From positions 372,001 through 436,000 of the forward strand of contig NW_002476507.1 in assembly GCF_000189635.1 (NCBI RefSeq): DNA of 64,000 bases, in the 5' to 3' direction. Source of the DNA: Tetrahymena thermophila SB210 (taxonomy: Eukaryota; Ciliophora; Oligohymenophorea; Hymenostomatida; Tetrahymenidae). Shown here one piece after another: positions 38,401-52,543 of the stretch. The notes under the pieces are model-generated. The model saw only the letters and a list, made by a program, of their open reading frames with translations, was not told the DNA's origin and did no database searches. Position numbers and translations under genes: made by a program. Position 1 is the first letter of the stretch. Every line of letters begins with the position of its first letter.

Positions 38401-40608
38401 AAAAGAGATGAATGCTTTTTATTTTTTTTCAAATAAATGTTTATAAAAACACTCTAACATTTTTTTAAAGTTCAAATTTTTTGTTTTTTGTACTCTAAAA
38501 TATCTAAGAAAAATATAAAAATATTTATAAAATAAGAGTAAAACTACTCATAATTATGAAATTTAATAAAAAAAATATTATTATAAAATAAATTTGCCTA
38601 CAAAGCCTAATTTGATAATAAATTCTTATATTTGCTCAAAAGTGAACTTAATATGATAAAAATAAAAAATATTTATCAAGATAATTTAGTTAAATATTAA
38701 TAAACCTTTTATTTACTTGTTAGTAGGATTTTTATTTACAAAATATTTTCTTAACTTTAGTTTATAAATTTGCTTTGGAAAAAATTATGTTAAAATTAAT
38801 AATTAATGAAATAGTTCTTTTGTAATGCATTTTTATATTATGGACAAATATAAATTTAAATATAATTCTTAGAAGGAGAGTAATATTAAAATAAACCAAA
38901 ATTAAATAGAGTAAATATTATCGTAATTAATTTGCTTACAATTTATCGTATCAAATTAGCTTTTAATTTATGCTAATCTTATTCTAAGTTATCATTTAAA
39001 TTTAAATAATATATATTATTTCATATTAAATCTATCAAATAACTTTTTTTGATAAAACGTAAATTTAATTTGATGAAAAAAAATAAATTACTTTTATAAT
39101 GAAATTTATTATCTGAACAAAAAAATCAGTGTAATAATGAGTTGTTTAAAATTACAAATAAATACATCAGAGACAATTTTATAGGATCAAAATTATCTGA
39201 TTTGGTTGGGTTTGAGTTTGTAAAATATATTTATTTATATGTTTATTAGCTGATTTTATGAGAAAAGATATTTTTTATCTTTTTCGAGTATGATGTTCGA
39301 AGTAGTTTATTATTAATTTAATGAAGCCAAATAAGTTTAGAATATTTTGAATATTAATGATCAATTAAAATTGTATGGGTGTAATAATAATGTTGAAAGA
39401 TATACTTATTTATTTATTTTAGGATAATATTTATGCATAGAGATATTTTTTTCTTCTGTTCTATAATCCTTATAAATACATAAAAATGATTAAATAATAC
39501 AGTATTATAAGTTATGAAATAAATAAATTGAATATTGTTTAAGACAGTTTATTCGTAAATGCGTTAAATTATAGAATTAAATAATTATACGTTTGTAAAA
39601 ATGAATACTTAAAATTCAATAAAAATAAAAGATTAAATATTATTAAAAGCCACTATCTAGTTCAATTACTTAAAGTACATAATTAACGAACGTGTGAAAT
39701 AAATAAGTAAAGGATGTAAAAATAAAGACAATAATAAATTTGGTTATATTTTCTTATTTTTAGTATATAACCAATTTTTACATATTTTTAGTTTAGTAAA
39801 ATATATTATTTTTTAGATTAGAAATATGAATGAATGGTTGGCTATTTTTAGAAAAATATTTCTGATAAATTAAAAATATTTAACATAGTTTGAAAGAAAA
39901 GCAGTCCCTAATCTGAATCAGAAATAATGATTGGCTTATTATTAAAAAGAGAAATTTATTTACTAATAGGTTAGTTAGATAGTATGCTTAAAGAGGTAAG
40001 CTAAAGGATAAAAAATACAGAATAGCTATTAAATTTATTGGATGGTTTAATACAGTACTTTATTTGTTTTTTTTTATTTAGATCATGAATATAAATAGCA
40101 AGACAAAAGTCAAAAAAATTTGAAATATGAATGTGATTTAATAAGATCACAGTTTGAGGTTATTCTAATTATAAATCATATTTAAAAATAAGTTTCTAAG
40201 CTTGGATAGATTGTTTTTGTTAGTTTGTTAGACTAATAATTTGACTGTCAAAAATTTCTTCCCATAAATTTATTATTAGGCAAAGCAAGCAATCAATTTA
40301 GTTAATTGTTTCTGAGTGTCTTAAATTAGTTAATCAAATGAATTCATGTGTTTAATTTTGCGAAGTCCTATCCTATTTTTAATGATTCTATTAATTTTAC
40401 TAGTTTTTTTTTTAATTTAAGTGGTTTTGTTTGATCGAGTAGTAAAAGAAATAAATTACAAAAGGAGTGAGAGTAGGGAGTAAAAATCAATTTTATCGCT
40501 AATACATTTATCAGTTTAAAAGGCTCAAACAAGGTAAAAGTAAAACAAAATCCTTAATAATACCAAAGACAACAATCATAAAAACCACCTTCATTAAGTA
40601 AGTAAAAA
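35469..40608. other. Long gene-poor AT-rich stretch
   Basis: About 5.1 kb without a supported gene, the longest such stretch in the window. Base composition is near 85% A+T with long A/T runs. The parts nearest the pyrophosphatase (35600-36420) and nearest the next gene (39830-40560) are somewhat less AT-rich and may hold promoters or untranslated exons. I found no tRNA, no repeat family and no open frame with coding character. Confidence 0.45.
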
Positions 40609-41982
40609 ATGTTTAAATAACTTTTGAATTTGATTTGCATCCTCTTAACCATGGTCAGCACAAAGCTTGTCTACTGTTACACTTGCTTGATTAGTTTCAT
40701 CGTCATGTTAGTCAATATTATCTTCCCCTCTTTGACTAAAAAATATAATTCAAAATCTGCTTCTCTTGATTAAGATGAATTAGAAATTTTAAAGTAGTAA
40801 ATTTCATCCTCTTTTACTAAGGTATAGTCAAGCGATACCTTCCCCGTATCTATGGATTCATCATTCAACTCTCATGTTGCTCTAGATGTTATTGAATCTC
40901 AAAACTAGAGATACTAAGATTACATTAAATTCAAATAATAGATGAAGAAAAAGCAAAATAAAAATGGTTAGCTAAGCTAATTAATATTATCAACCAGTAC
41001 CAATATGTCTGATAACTAATATTTAAATGTCAACAATTCTTATAGAAATGAAGCATCTGTAATAGAATCTACCAACGTTCTCCTACCAAGTACTGATGGA
41101 GCTGCCTGTGAATCTGAAAACAAATTTTATGTTGCTAATTCTTAAGTAATACAAGATTTTAAAAACACATTCTAAAACAAATGCTACCTCGATAATAGTA
41201 ATGATAATAAGTGTCTTGCAGAAAGCAAAAAAGAGAATTATTTAGGTTAGATTTCTATCGATTGTAACTGTTAGGATTTAGAATGTGAAGCTAAGTCTAC
41301 CAAAAAATAAGTTCATTAGAGAAATCCTATTAAGAACTACACATCATACTATTTAACTAACTTAAATAGAAAATATAACAGCAAACTAAATGCAAAATCT
41401 GAAATAGAAAACAACTATGTAGATGAAAAAGCTTCCCAAGATGATTAAGATTTTGAAGAAGAATTAGAAGTAGAAGAAGAAGAAGATATCTCTACTGAAG
41501 ACTCATCTGCTAATAACTCTGAGGATGAAGACACCTCAAATTAACAAAAGGATCAAGAAAACTCAGAAAAAGTCGAAGATTAAGACTAATTGCAAGAATT
41601 CAAAGAATAAACTTTGCATTAAGGAGGAGATAGGGATATTAAATAAAATTATTTAATGAATTAACAAGTCATCATGAAGCCTTAACCATAAGCTTCTCCT
41701 TTCTAACCCAAAATCAGCAAAATGAGATCTACTGATTAAAATATCGAATAATTAAACCAACAAGTCATTTAAACTTAACTCCATAACTATTTCAATTTGG
41801 ATTTCCTTCAAATTAAGAAGGTCAAGATCGACTCTAACTTCAACTTCCATGAATAACTTGAAACCATCTGCTCCCGAAAAAGATGCCCATGCTTAAAGTT
41901 TAAGCGAAGATTTTAGAGAGTGCGCTCAGTCTTAGCAAACAAAACAAAGTTACCAACTATTCTTGAAAACTTTGCTTACTGA
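40609..41982 (+). CDS. Acidic, N-terminally membrane-anchored protein, unrecognised
   Basis: Single exon, ATG 40609 to TGA 41980-41982, 457 residues. The first 45 residues hold two hydrophobic stretches (LLNLICILLTMVSTKLVYCY and TCLISFIVMLVNIIF) that would act as a signal anchor or hairpin. The middle has a Cys-containing segment (NKCYLDNSNDNKCLAESKK, then SIDCNCQDLECEAKS). An acidic run follows (FEEELEVEEEEDISTED). The C-terminus is basic (CPCLKFKRRFQRVRSVLA). Gln is coded mostly by TAA/TAG. I do not recognise a domain. It could be a secretory-pathway or cortical protein, but no evidence decides. Confidence 0.75.
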
Positions 41983-44726
41983 AAAGCCAATTACATAAAT
42001 TATTCTTTTACATAATATTTTAATTTAGTTTTAATGGATGAATGATTAAAAAATTCTAACAGCTTGAAAACTTAAATGGCCTTTGATGATTCTTTAACTT
42101 TAATTCTGTTTGGGATTGCTACTTTTTAAAATTAGTTAATTCTGCTTAATTTATGCAAAATATTACTAATTTAAAAGAAAACATCCTAACTTAATATCTT
42201 GATAAAAAGTTAAAAAAAGGCAAGCTTTTATAATGGAAAACAAAGCAAAAAGTATATTTAAGTTATAACCAACATAAAATTCATTAGAACAAAATTAATA
42301 TTATTATGATTTATGCAGTGGTAAAATAAATAAATTAATAAAATAAACAATAATAGATGGAAATCACTGTATAAAATTAAAGAATAATAGAGCGATAATG
42401 CAAAATTAATAATAATAGTAATAATTAATTGGCTTTTTATAGTTGAAAACAAGAATGTTAGGTAATGACGGCTTTTACAATGTGCTCTAAGTTTACAGAA
42501 AAAGGTGAAAATTTGAATGTTAGGGAGCAAAACTTATACAAAAGAAACCTAAAAATATGACCAAATTAAGTATTAGAATCGAACTTACTTGTGGTTTTTG
42601 ACATTAGTTAAAGTGATAGGTATAGTAAAATTAATTCAGTAAACACAATTTATTAATCAAAATTTAATTCTTAGTTTATCGTTTTAAGTTAAGCTAATAA
42701 TTAATTACCTTAGAATTCAAGTAAAATTTAGATTATACTGTGATATTAGTAAAGATAAATTAAGGCTAGTTGCAAAACAAACATTTAATTTTAGTTAGTT
42801 TCATTATAAACAAATTAAAAACTTAGCTAGTGGATATTTAAAATTTCAAATCAAAGAGAATGTTATAAATGAAAATAAGTGTGTAAAAGAACTAAGAATA
42901 TTATAAATAATTTTACAAACCAATAAAATTTCACATTAATAATTAATTACTTTTAGAAAATTTATTTACAACTAAAATTCTTTTACACATATTTATCCAA
43001 TTTTATCTTAATAATCCAAATCTTCTTGAATTGAAAATTAATTTTAGAAATACCTTAATAAACAAAAATTCGAATGAATAATCTTCCATAAATCTGCTCA
43101 GGATTTTTGATTTAATTAAACCAAAAGAAAAATTTTTAAAGAAATCTTCAAGATCAAAAATCTTTCCCAACTATTTAAATCTTTAGAGACTTATAATTAG
43201 AACAATTAATTTTACTTATGAAATTTAGTCCTAGTTCATTCACAATAACAAATTTAGAGTAATATACAAATTAGTGATAGTAAATTATTATTTAGTAATA
43301 TAGATAATTATGATATAAACTTTCATTTTGAAGGTTTTACTGTATCAATTTAAAAAAGAAAGAATAGGAAAATAATTTTCAATAAAGAGATAAGTTGCAA
43401 AATCAATTAATTGCAAACAAAACAAAACTAATTAATTTAATCTAAAAGAGAAAAAATATGAGTTTTCAAATAAATAAGAATAAGGTTTAAAAAAATCACT
43501 TACTTAAATTATTAAAAATTCACCACATTTAAAAAGCCATCCTAATATTGAGATCGAATAATTCAAAATTATCTATGTATTTAGATAGATAAAGAACAAA
43601 TAGACCATCCTTGCTTTAAGGAGCTATCTTGCAGTCTGAAGCAAACATGTTATATACAAAGCAGCTTCTATCCCTGCCTACCTACAACTGTTATCAGAAA
43701 ATTATTAATTATTATTTTATTTCAAATAAATCAAATTTCAAATTATTATTATTACTTTTACATATGCATTTATCGTTTCCATCTTTATTATTAAGATCTT
43801 TTTAATTGCTTTGATTATTATTTTTTTATTTTAATTAACCTATTTATTGTCTTTCTTATATGATCTTTTTATCAAAATTTAACATATTTATTTATATTTT
43901 TAACTTTTATATATATTAAATTTTATTACTTTAATGCTTATTTTTTACCTTTTAAGATACTAAATTATTCATATTCATATCTAATGATTATTTTTTTTAT
44001 GATAAAAATAATTTTTTACCTAACACTAAATATATTCTAATAATTTGATAATATTATTATGTTATAAGAATCTTTAAATCTTATATGTAATGAATTTAAG
44101 CAGTAATTATATTTAAATGCCTCTTTTTAAATTATAATCAATAGTAAATAATAGATTACTTATTAGAAATTATCCCAAAAATAAATTATAATAAAAGTAA
44201 TTCTAAATAACTATTTTTATTTTCAATAAATACATCTAATTGACTGTATATTAAAAATTTTGATTATATGTATGGTAAGATTATATTTATTGTTGCTTTT
44301 ATGAATTAAGTTTGTTAATTAATAAATTTAATTTTTTTTAACTTATTGATTAATTTTTTGAGACAATATTGAAAATTTATTTGAGAAAATATTATTAAAG
44401 AGTTTCGAGTATGTATTTAATATTTTAAAAATTTAGTACACAATATAAAATTAGTATTAAATAAGCTTATTATGTTAATAATTTAATTATTTAAATGTTT
44501 GTAGGATAAGGATAGAATATTTAAAATGTTTTTTTAATAAAAATTTATGAAGGAAATTAGAAGTGTTTCAATTATGTTGATAACTTCATTTTACGAAATT
44601 CTTCGTAAAATGATAGATTTATAATTTATTTAAAAGGAGTATTGTTAAATAATATATTTTTTAATTGGTTAAATGGGGTTTTTGTTAGTTTTTAGTATTT
44701 GATTGTTCTAAATTTTGAATTATTGT
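41983..44726. other. Intergenic stretch with two TGA-free frames
   Basis: No gene is firmly supported. On the plus strand, 42519-43034 opens with ATG (MLGSKTYTKETQKYDQ) and runs to TGA at about 43033; a second TGA-free frame at about 43060-43639 contains SSINLLRIFDLIKPKEK and ends RSYLAV. With TGA as the only stop, frames of this length can occur by chance, but two in tandem with less extreme base composition could be an exon pair or a decaying gene. A 12-bp hairpin lies at 44586-44613. Confidence 0.35.
44586..44613. repeat. 12-bp perfect inverted repeat, 4-nt loop
   Basis: The arms 44586-44597 and 44602-44613 are exact reverse complements around the loop ATTC. The core ACGAA/TTCGT contains C and G, unusual in this spacer. 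It sits about 115 bp beyond the stop codon of the kinase gene, inside its likely 3' untranslated region or 3' flank, so it could fold in that transcript. Confidence 0.8.
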
Positions 44727-45995
<1,269 letters not shown>

Positions 45996-48900
45996 TTAAT
46001 ATTAATATTTCTTTTAATATTTAACTAATTATAAGTAAATATATACAAATTTTTTTGATACTTAATTTAAAAAGAAGAAAATTTGGATATATTAATTGCG
46101 TTATAAATACTGATATAATACTGACTGACAATATAAAAATAACTCAATTGCTTTCATTAATTATAAGTTATTTTTTAAAATAAAATAGAAAAAATTATGT
46201 TTTTATTATCTAAATAATAAATATAAATAACTTACCCTAAATGTAACTCGAATGGTAATAACTGAGTCAATTGTTGGCTCTAAGAAGCAAATAAAATTCT
46301 ATTCAATTAACTAATTTACTTTCTTCTTCCTCTTCTTGTAAGATTTCCAATCTGAAAATTTGCATTTCCCAAATATTATTCCTTTACTTATATCAATGAC
46401 AAGTTATAATTGTAAGATACTTTTTGAACTTTGTAATTAATTTATAGGACTCCGCTGTCTTAAATTTAGTTTTTCAAATCAATCTATTACAAAATTATTT
46501 TCATTAATATAAAAATTAAAGTATCTACTATCAGTTACAAAAACTGATTATTTTTACAAATTTATGTTTAATAGCTTAATTTTGTGCTAAAATGTATTAT
46601 TATAATTTTTTTTATTGAGTACTTTTATATTTTTTATCAAATTAATAAGTAAAGCAAAAATATAATGGTTTGAAGCAAAATCAAAATTATAATTTACATT
46701 TTTGAATAAAAAGGATGAGTTTTTGAAATTTTTATTTCATATTTAAATGAGTTTAAAATTTATTAACAGAATATTAGTTAGTATAATTGTCAATTTTTGT
46801 TAAAAACAATAAAATATTGCTAAAATTCAATAAAAAATTTTCTGGTGTCTATTAAAACAAATAAATTCGATACTAAATTACTATTGAAATTAAAAGCTTC
46901 TCATATACTATGCAAATTTAATAGCTAAATTTAAGAAAAAATTAGTTAAAAATAAAAAAGAATTGAAAATAAATCTGCTCTTTAAAATGTTTTCATTCGC
47001 TATATTTTCTATACTATGCTTTAAAAATATATATCATTTTCATTTATTTATTTAATGTTTAGTTTAGATGGTTATTTTAAACTTATTATTTAAATGAAAA
47101 CTTTTTAAAAGCTTGTCTACATGATTTATCATCTATCTTAAACCTTTTCTTATAAATTTTATCATATTAACTATCTATAACATAAACTGAAATACTTCTT
47201 GCTAAAATATTAAAGTATTAGAAGCAAGATTTTTAATTAATCTGATATATTTCTAATTACCCAAAAATTTAATATTTATCTATCACTTTTTATTTTACTT
47301 ATAATAACTTTGTTATAATAATAGTCCTAATTACATTTTGTTTATAGGTATTTATTTCTAAAACAAAATGTAAATTTTCTTTTAAAAAATATAGATTATA
47401 AAAATAGAAAAAACAAATTCAATACTTTTGTTTACAATTATAGAAGAAACAATAAATAAATTATATTCAAAATCTTTCAACCATCAAATATAAAAAAATG
47501 TAGAATAGTTTGATAATTATTTATTCTTCAAATATTTATGAATGAAATTAGTAAGTAACTTTAAAAACAATCAAGAAATGAATTTTTTATAGATTTTACT
47601 CAATTAAATTATTTAATTTTTGTAATCTATTCATAGAAATTTTTAACTGAAAAATTATTTTTTATTCAGCAAAATTGAAATTGAATAAATAAGATGTTTT
47701 TTTTATGTTCAAAAGAAATAAATTAACAAATTAAAATATAATTTTATTAAATATTTATTTTTAGATGATTTTAAAAAATTTCAAAAAAAGTTTGATAATT
47801 TTATTAAATTAATATACTAAAATGTTTATTTAATCATGAACATGAATTAATAATTTAAAATATAAAATTAAAATTTTTTTTTCAAAAAAAAAAATACTTT
47901 TTAAAAAATAAATTATTTTTAAAATAAATATAAAAGATTACTGAGCCTTCAAAACACTAGATAGAATCGAAAGATACTTTAAATTTTAAGTATTTAAATT
48001 ATTATATAAGCAGTCTTTAAACACCATCTTCTAATAAAATTAATTATTAATAACTACAAATTCAATCTATAAATAAATAAATAAATATTCTCAAGAATTT
48101 TAAATGAATTACTCTAAAATAACAATTTGATAAAAATTATTTTTAGCTATTTTATACAAATACTAATTAAGCTTTTAAAAGTATTTTAAAATACAGTCTT
48201 GAATGCTTAAAATGAAAATATATTTTTAATGCATTTTATATAGTAAGCACATTTTATTTTAAATAGTACTTAAGAGCACAATATAATTATTTGCATAATT
48301 TAGTAAATGTTCAAATTAATACTGATAGAAAGAAAAAACTAATTCGCATAATTTTTAGAATTATTTAAAAAAGACTTCTTGATTAAATTATTTTTGTCAG
48401 AGGAATTTTTCTTTTCGCTAATTAATTAATTTTCAATAGAAATAAATCACAAAAAATATATATTTGCTGTTTGTGTTAACTAATAAAGTAGCAGAGTTTG
48501 TTTGGCCAATAAAATAATAAAATTTTCAATTTTATAAAATTAAAAAAGTGAAAGATTTTATTTATATTTTGTGAAATGGTAACACATAGCAAAAAAAACA
48601 ATCTTGAAATATGCTTAATTGTTTATGAGTTATTTCCTCAGGGGAATTATAATAATTTGATTATTAATATTATTTTTAAGCCTGTTTGTTGGTTCTTAAG
48701 TTTTTAAGAGAGAGCTGAAAATGATATTTAAAATGATTTAACGAAAGGGTGAATATATATGTAAATTAAATGTTAAGAACCTCTTTTTAAAAAGTGATTT
48801 GACGAAATTTTATTTATCAGGAATGGAGAGATAAGAAAAAATTTTGTTGTGAGTTAACTTTTAAAATGAAATTTAAAAGCTGGTGAACATACATATAAAT

Positions 48901-49365
48901 ACATTCATTAAAATTTTATTTGCCTAAATATTAAATTTAATTGGAAGAAATAAGACCACAAAAATTCTAATCTCTTGCTATTAAGAAGGTACTCGCAAAA
49001 TTATAATAATTTCGCAAAGTAAATAAACAAACAAAACAAATAAATTTTGTTAAAAAAAGTAAAAAAGAAAGAAATAATCAATTTCATTTCCCACCTGATA
49101 GAATAGCGAGCAGAAAGCATTCTTCTGATAATATTAGAAATAAATTAAAATAAACTCATTCAATTAACATAGGTAAATTCATTATTTTGCTTTTCATCTG
49201 TTTTTTTGTAATAGAGCTATCACAAACAATTACAAATAAATAGAAGCATAGTCATATTAAAAAGTATTAATATGATAACCTTAGCTAAACCATTTTCTAT
49301 ATAACATTTTATTACTTATACCTTAATAATAGGATAAAAAGCATCAAATAGCAGAAATTAATTAA
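45996..49365. other. Divergent intergenic spacer
   Basis: About 3.4 kb between divergently transcribed genes. It is AT-rich, with no supported gene; 46200-46460 (T-rich on the plus strand, just upstream of the kinase) and 49000-49360 (upstream of the helix-turn-helix gene) are the likely promoter and leader regions. A 13-bp inverted repeat lies at 47331-47373. Confidence 0.45.
47331..47373. repeat. 13-bp inverted repeat, 17-nt loop
   Basis: Arms 47331-47343 (TTACATTTTGTTT) and 47361-47373 (its exact reverse complement) lie in a gene-free spacer. It is a modest hairpin in AT-rich DNA and may be chance. Confidence 0.6.
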
Positions 49366-52116
49366 ATGTCTGAATCATCAAAGGATCACGCTCGCTCAAG
49401 TAGTTCATTGTCAAATCAATCAGATGATAAAAATATTAATAGCAAAAGAAAACACTCTGATGACACTTCTACTAATGCATCAGGTAGAAAAAAATATAAT
49501 GTTATCAATGAAGATGTTAGAAAAAAGATAATCTAGAAGCTCACTGAGGAGAGTGCGAATATCAAAGAGGTAATTCTTCATTGAAATTAAGAATTTAGTT
49601 ATTTATAGATAACGAAAAATTTGGCATTTTAACAATAAAATAAAACTAGTGAAATTTAATAATTTAAAGTTTTCCTCTTCATTCTCAATAGCTTTTAATT
49701 TTTGTTTCTACTTATTCCCATAGAATTATTTACTTATTTATTTGTGGCAGTCTTTTTTTCCCATTCTTAGTTCCACTCTTTTCAATAACCAGAATTTCTA
49801 AATTTAAGTTTTTACAATAAAAACTGAACAATAAAATTACTTATACATAAGTCAATAGACATTTAGAAATAAGAGTGCTCATAACATTTTTGATGTGATT
49901 TTAAAAAAAAGCATATAACAAAGGTTAATTAAAATTGAATAAAAAGGGAATTTATTATCTAAGATATATTTATTTATTTAATTTCTAAGTTTTTTCATTG
50001 TTAAATTTTAAGTATTCAATTATTATTATTAATAATCTCACTTCATTCAATATTCATCGAATTGCACATTTATTCCTATAAATACTAGCAAATTAAAGTC
50101 CAGTAAATTTTTTTGATATATTATCAGCCAGCCAAACATTTGTGAAAAAGTATTGCAAATGCAACTAAAGAGAATGAAATTTTATTATTAAAATAGTGGT
50201 AGCGTAAGCAAAACCAATACATTTCTTGAATAAGTACATGAAGAATATTTTTTAGTTTAATTTTGTTATTTCCCCCTCTTTCTAATAGTATTGTTTATTT
50301 TAGTTTTCATTAAACTTGATATAAAGATCAATCAAATGTTTGCTTATCTTAATTAAAACAAAAATTAATAAAAACAAAATAGGTAGCCCAAGAATATGGA
50401 TTGAAGCTATCAACATGTAAAGCTATTTTGCAGGTGTATTAAAAGGAAGGAAGAATTGGTAAAAAAGCAACACGTGATAGAAAATCTAAAATTGTTAGCA
50501 CTATATTAGTGACAAGAATTGACCCTATGAATCCATAAACTTCTACTATTACTCCATACATACATATCGCAGAGGCTAAGACTGCATCCAAAAAGGGAGA
50601 TGAAAATGCTCAATCAGATCTTATAAAGGAAGCCTTAAAAAATGCCTAAGAGCACGTAAGAAGCGTAATATAAAATAATTCTCAGGAAATTTACTTTGGA
50701 AATAAAGTACCCTCTAGTTGCAAGCGTGATATAGAAAGTGCCTTTTTAGAAGCATAAAGAGATGCGATAAAGAGTTTACTAAAGAATAATCCTTTGCCTT
50801 AATAAGATTTATCTAAGGGTCACTCTTCACCTGAAAGCAATAATAAGCACGGAACTACTCCAGCAGCTTTCTCTCATTATAACTAATCTAATCAGATAAA
50901 TAATTAGCCCTCTTAAAATCAATAAACATCTAGTGGAAAATCACTAGAAGGTCCACCTTCTAATTTAATGATCTCTCCAACTGGAAAATCTGGCTTCAAG
51001 TAACATAACAGCAATTTGACAAACCAAGTAAATAATAATATTATTGGACTAATGAATCAATAAGCTGGCTAAGTTAATTAAATAAATAATGTCGGAGATC
51101 TTTCTAACTAGTAACTTGGGCTTCAGTACGACACTACAAGCTTGTCAAATAATTTACAAGACAACAATGACTAAGTCCTAGGCATTCAAGAATCTCAAAA
51201 GAAAATTTAAAGCCAATCAAAGTTAAGCCAACATACAAGAAAGAATCCCCACTAAGCTCAACTTATTTAACAACAAAACTAGATGCAGTAGTAGCAATTG
51301 TAATAATAATAGCAATAATTTGCTCATCCATCCCTTTAATAACAGCAACAAAATAATTAAAATACCACCAATTCTTCCTTCAATAGTTTCTCGAATCCAC
51401 CTGCAAGCAACAGTAATGCAACTTCTGGAGGATATACATAGGCTGATGCTAATTTAGTTCTTGATTAATATAATCAAAGTCTCAAGAACAATGGGTGGAG
51501 CGATACCTAAAATTTTAATAATTAATCGTAATATACTTTCAATAATTTATATTCACCCAAATAATCTGGTTTTAATTATACTGACAGTCCCTCGATGTCC
51601 ACTATGAATGCAAGTCCAGCTATAACTCCATTCTTGAATCCTTTCACATTGAATTCTCCATCTCTTTCTAGTGCTCAAAATAATTACGCCACTTCCTTCT
51701 TATCTCCTCTCAACTTAGCATTAAGTAGTAATTCTGCACCTACAGCTCACAAACCTTCATAGTTTTCACTAAATTAGAATTATTAATCAGAAGAAATCAG
51801 CAAAAAGCAATTCATTTCAAAAGATAATCAGCGTAAACAGTTTAACTTACAATTATTTACTATTTTTAAATTTATTGATTTTCATCCAACCATTTTTTTT
51901 TTTTTTTTTGGATTAAGTCAGTGTGTGCTTATTTATTCACTTAAATAAACTACATCATTAAAAAAAATATTTTATTTATTTTTTGAAAAAAGTTAGTTAT
52001 CCTATATTTATTTTATTTAATAATATTTTATAAAGTTCAATCATAAAATAATAGGAAACAACAGCAATAATATAATAATGTTTTTTGATAATCCATTGAA
52101 GAGCATTTTTGAATGA
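49366..52116 (+). CDS. Helix-turn-helix, Q/N-rich probable DNA-binding protein
   Basis: Exon 1 is 49366-49569. An 813-bp intron (49570-50382, phase 0) follows, and exon 2 starts at 50383. The two exons join inside one domain: KYNVINEDVRKKIIQKLTEE, then SANIKE|VAQEYGLKLST, then CKAILQVYQKEGRIGKK. This is a three-helix homeodomain-like fold of the kind at the N-terminus of Paired/Tc1-type DNA-binding proteins. The intron splits helices one and two. The remaining 450 or more residues are Gln/Asn/Ser-rich and disordered, with a TAG/CAG poly-Gln near 51275-51320. A role as transcription regulator is inferred from the fold; the target is unknown. The 3' end is uncertain: coding character fades after about 51840 (a T17 run at 51893), yet the first in-frame TGA is 52114-52116, so a terminal intron is possible. 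Confidence 0.75.
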
Positions 52117-52492
52117 AAACATAAAAATTCGTCCTTACAGTCATACTTACATACATACATAATTGCTCCATTAATAATAAATACAAAACCTATGCATTTT
52201 ACATTCGTTTGATGACTTTTAATCAAATCCCTTATTAATAGATAACAAATAGAATGTCAAAATTTCCTCATAAAAAAATCTTCTATTCATCAAGATAATA
52301 TATACTTAATCAATAACTAAAAAAACTCATTTATACATCAATAATATTGCTTATCATTGCTTTATCTATTTACTTACTTACCTATAAAGCCTGCTTGTCC
52401 TCTATCAAAACTCAGCAAACAAATGAATTCTATACTGTCTATTACTTATCAAGGTTATTGTGATTTCTATTTAAAATAATAATATAAGTTAA

Positions 52493-52543
<51 letters not shown>

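Noticed and set aside
42258..42530. Minus-strand 90-codon hydrophobic open frame
   Set aside because: It shows no splice partner or homology; hydrophobic frames arise readily opposite A-rich DNA.
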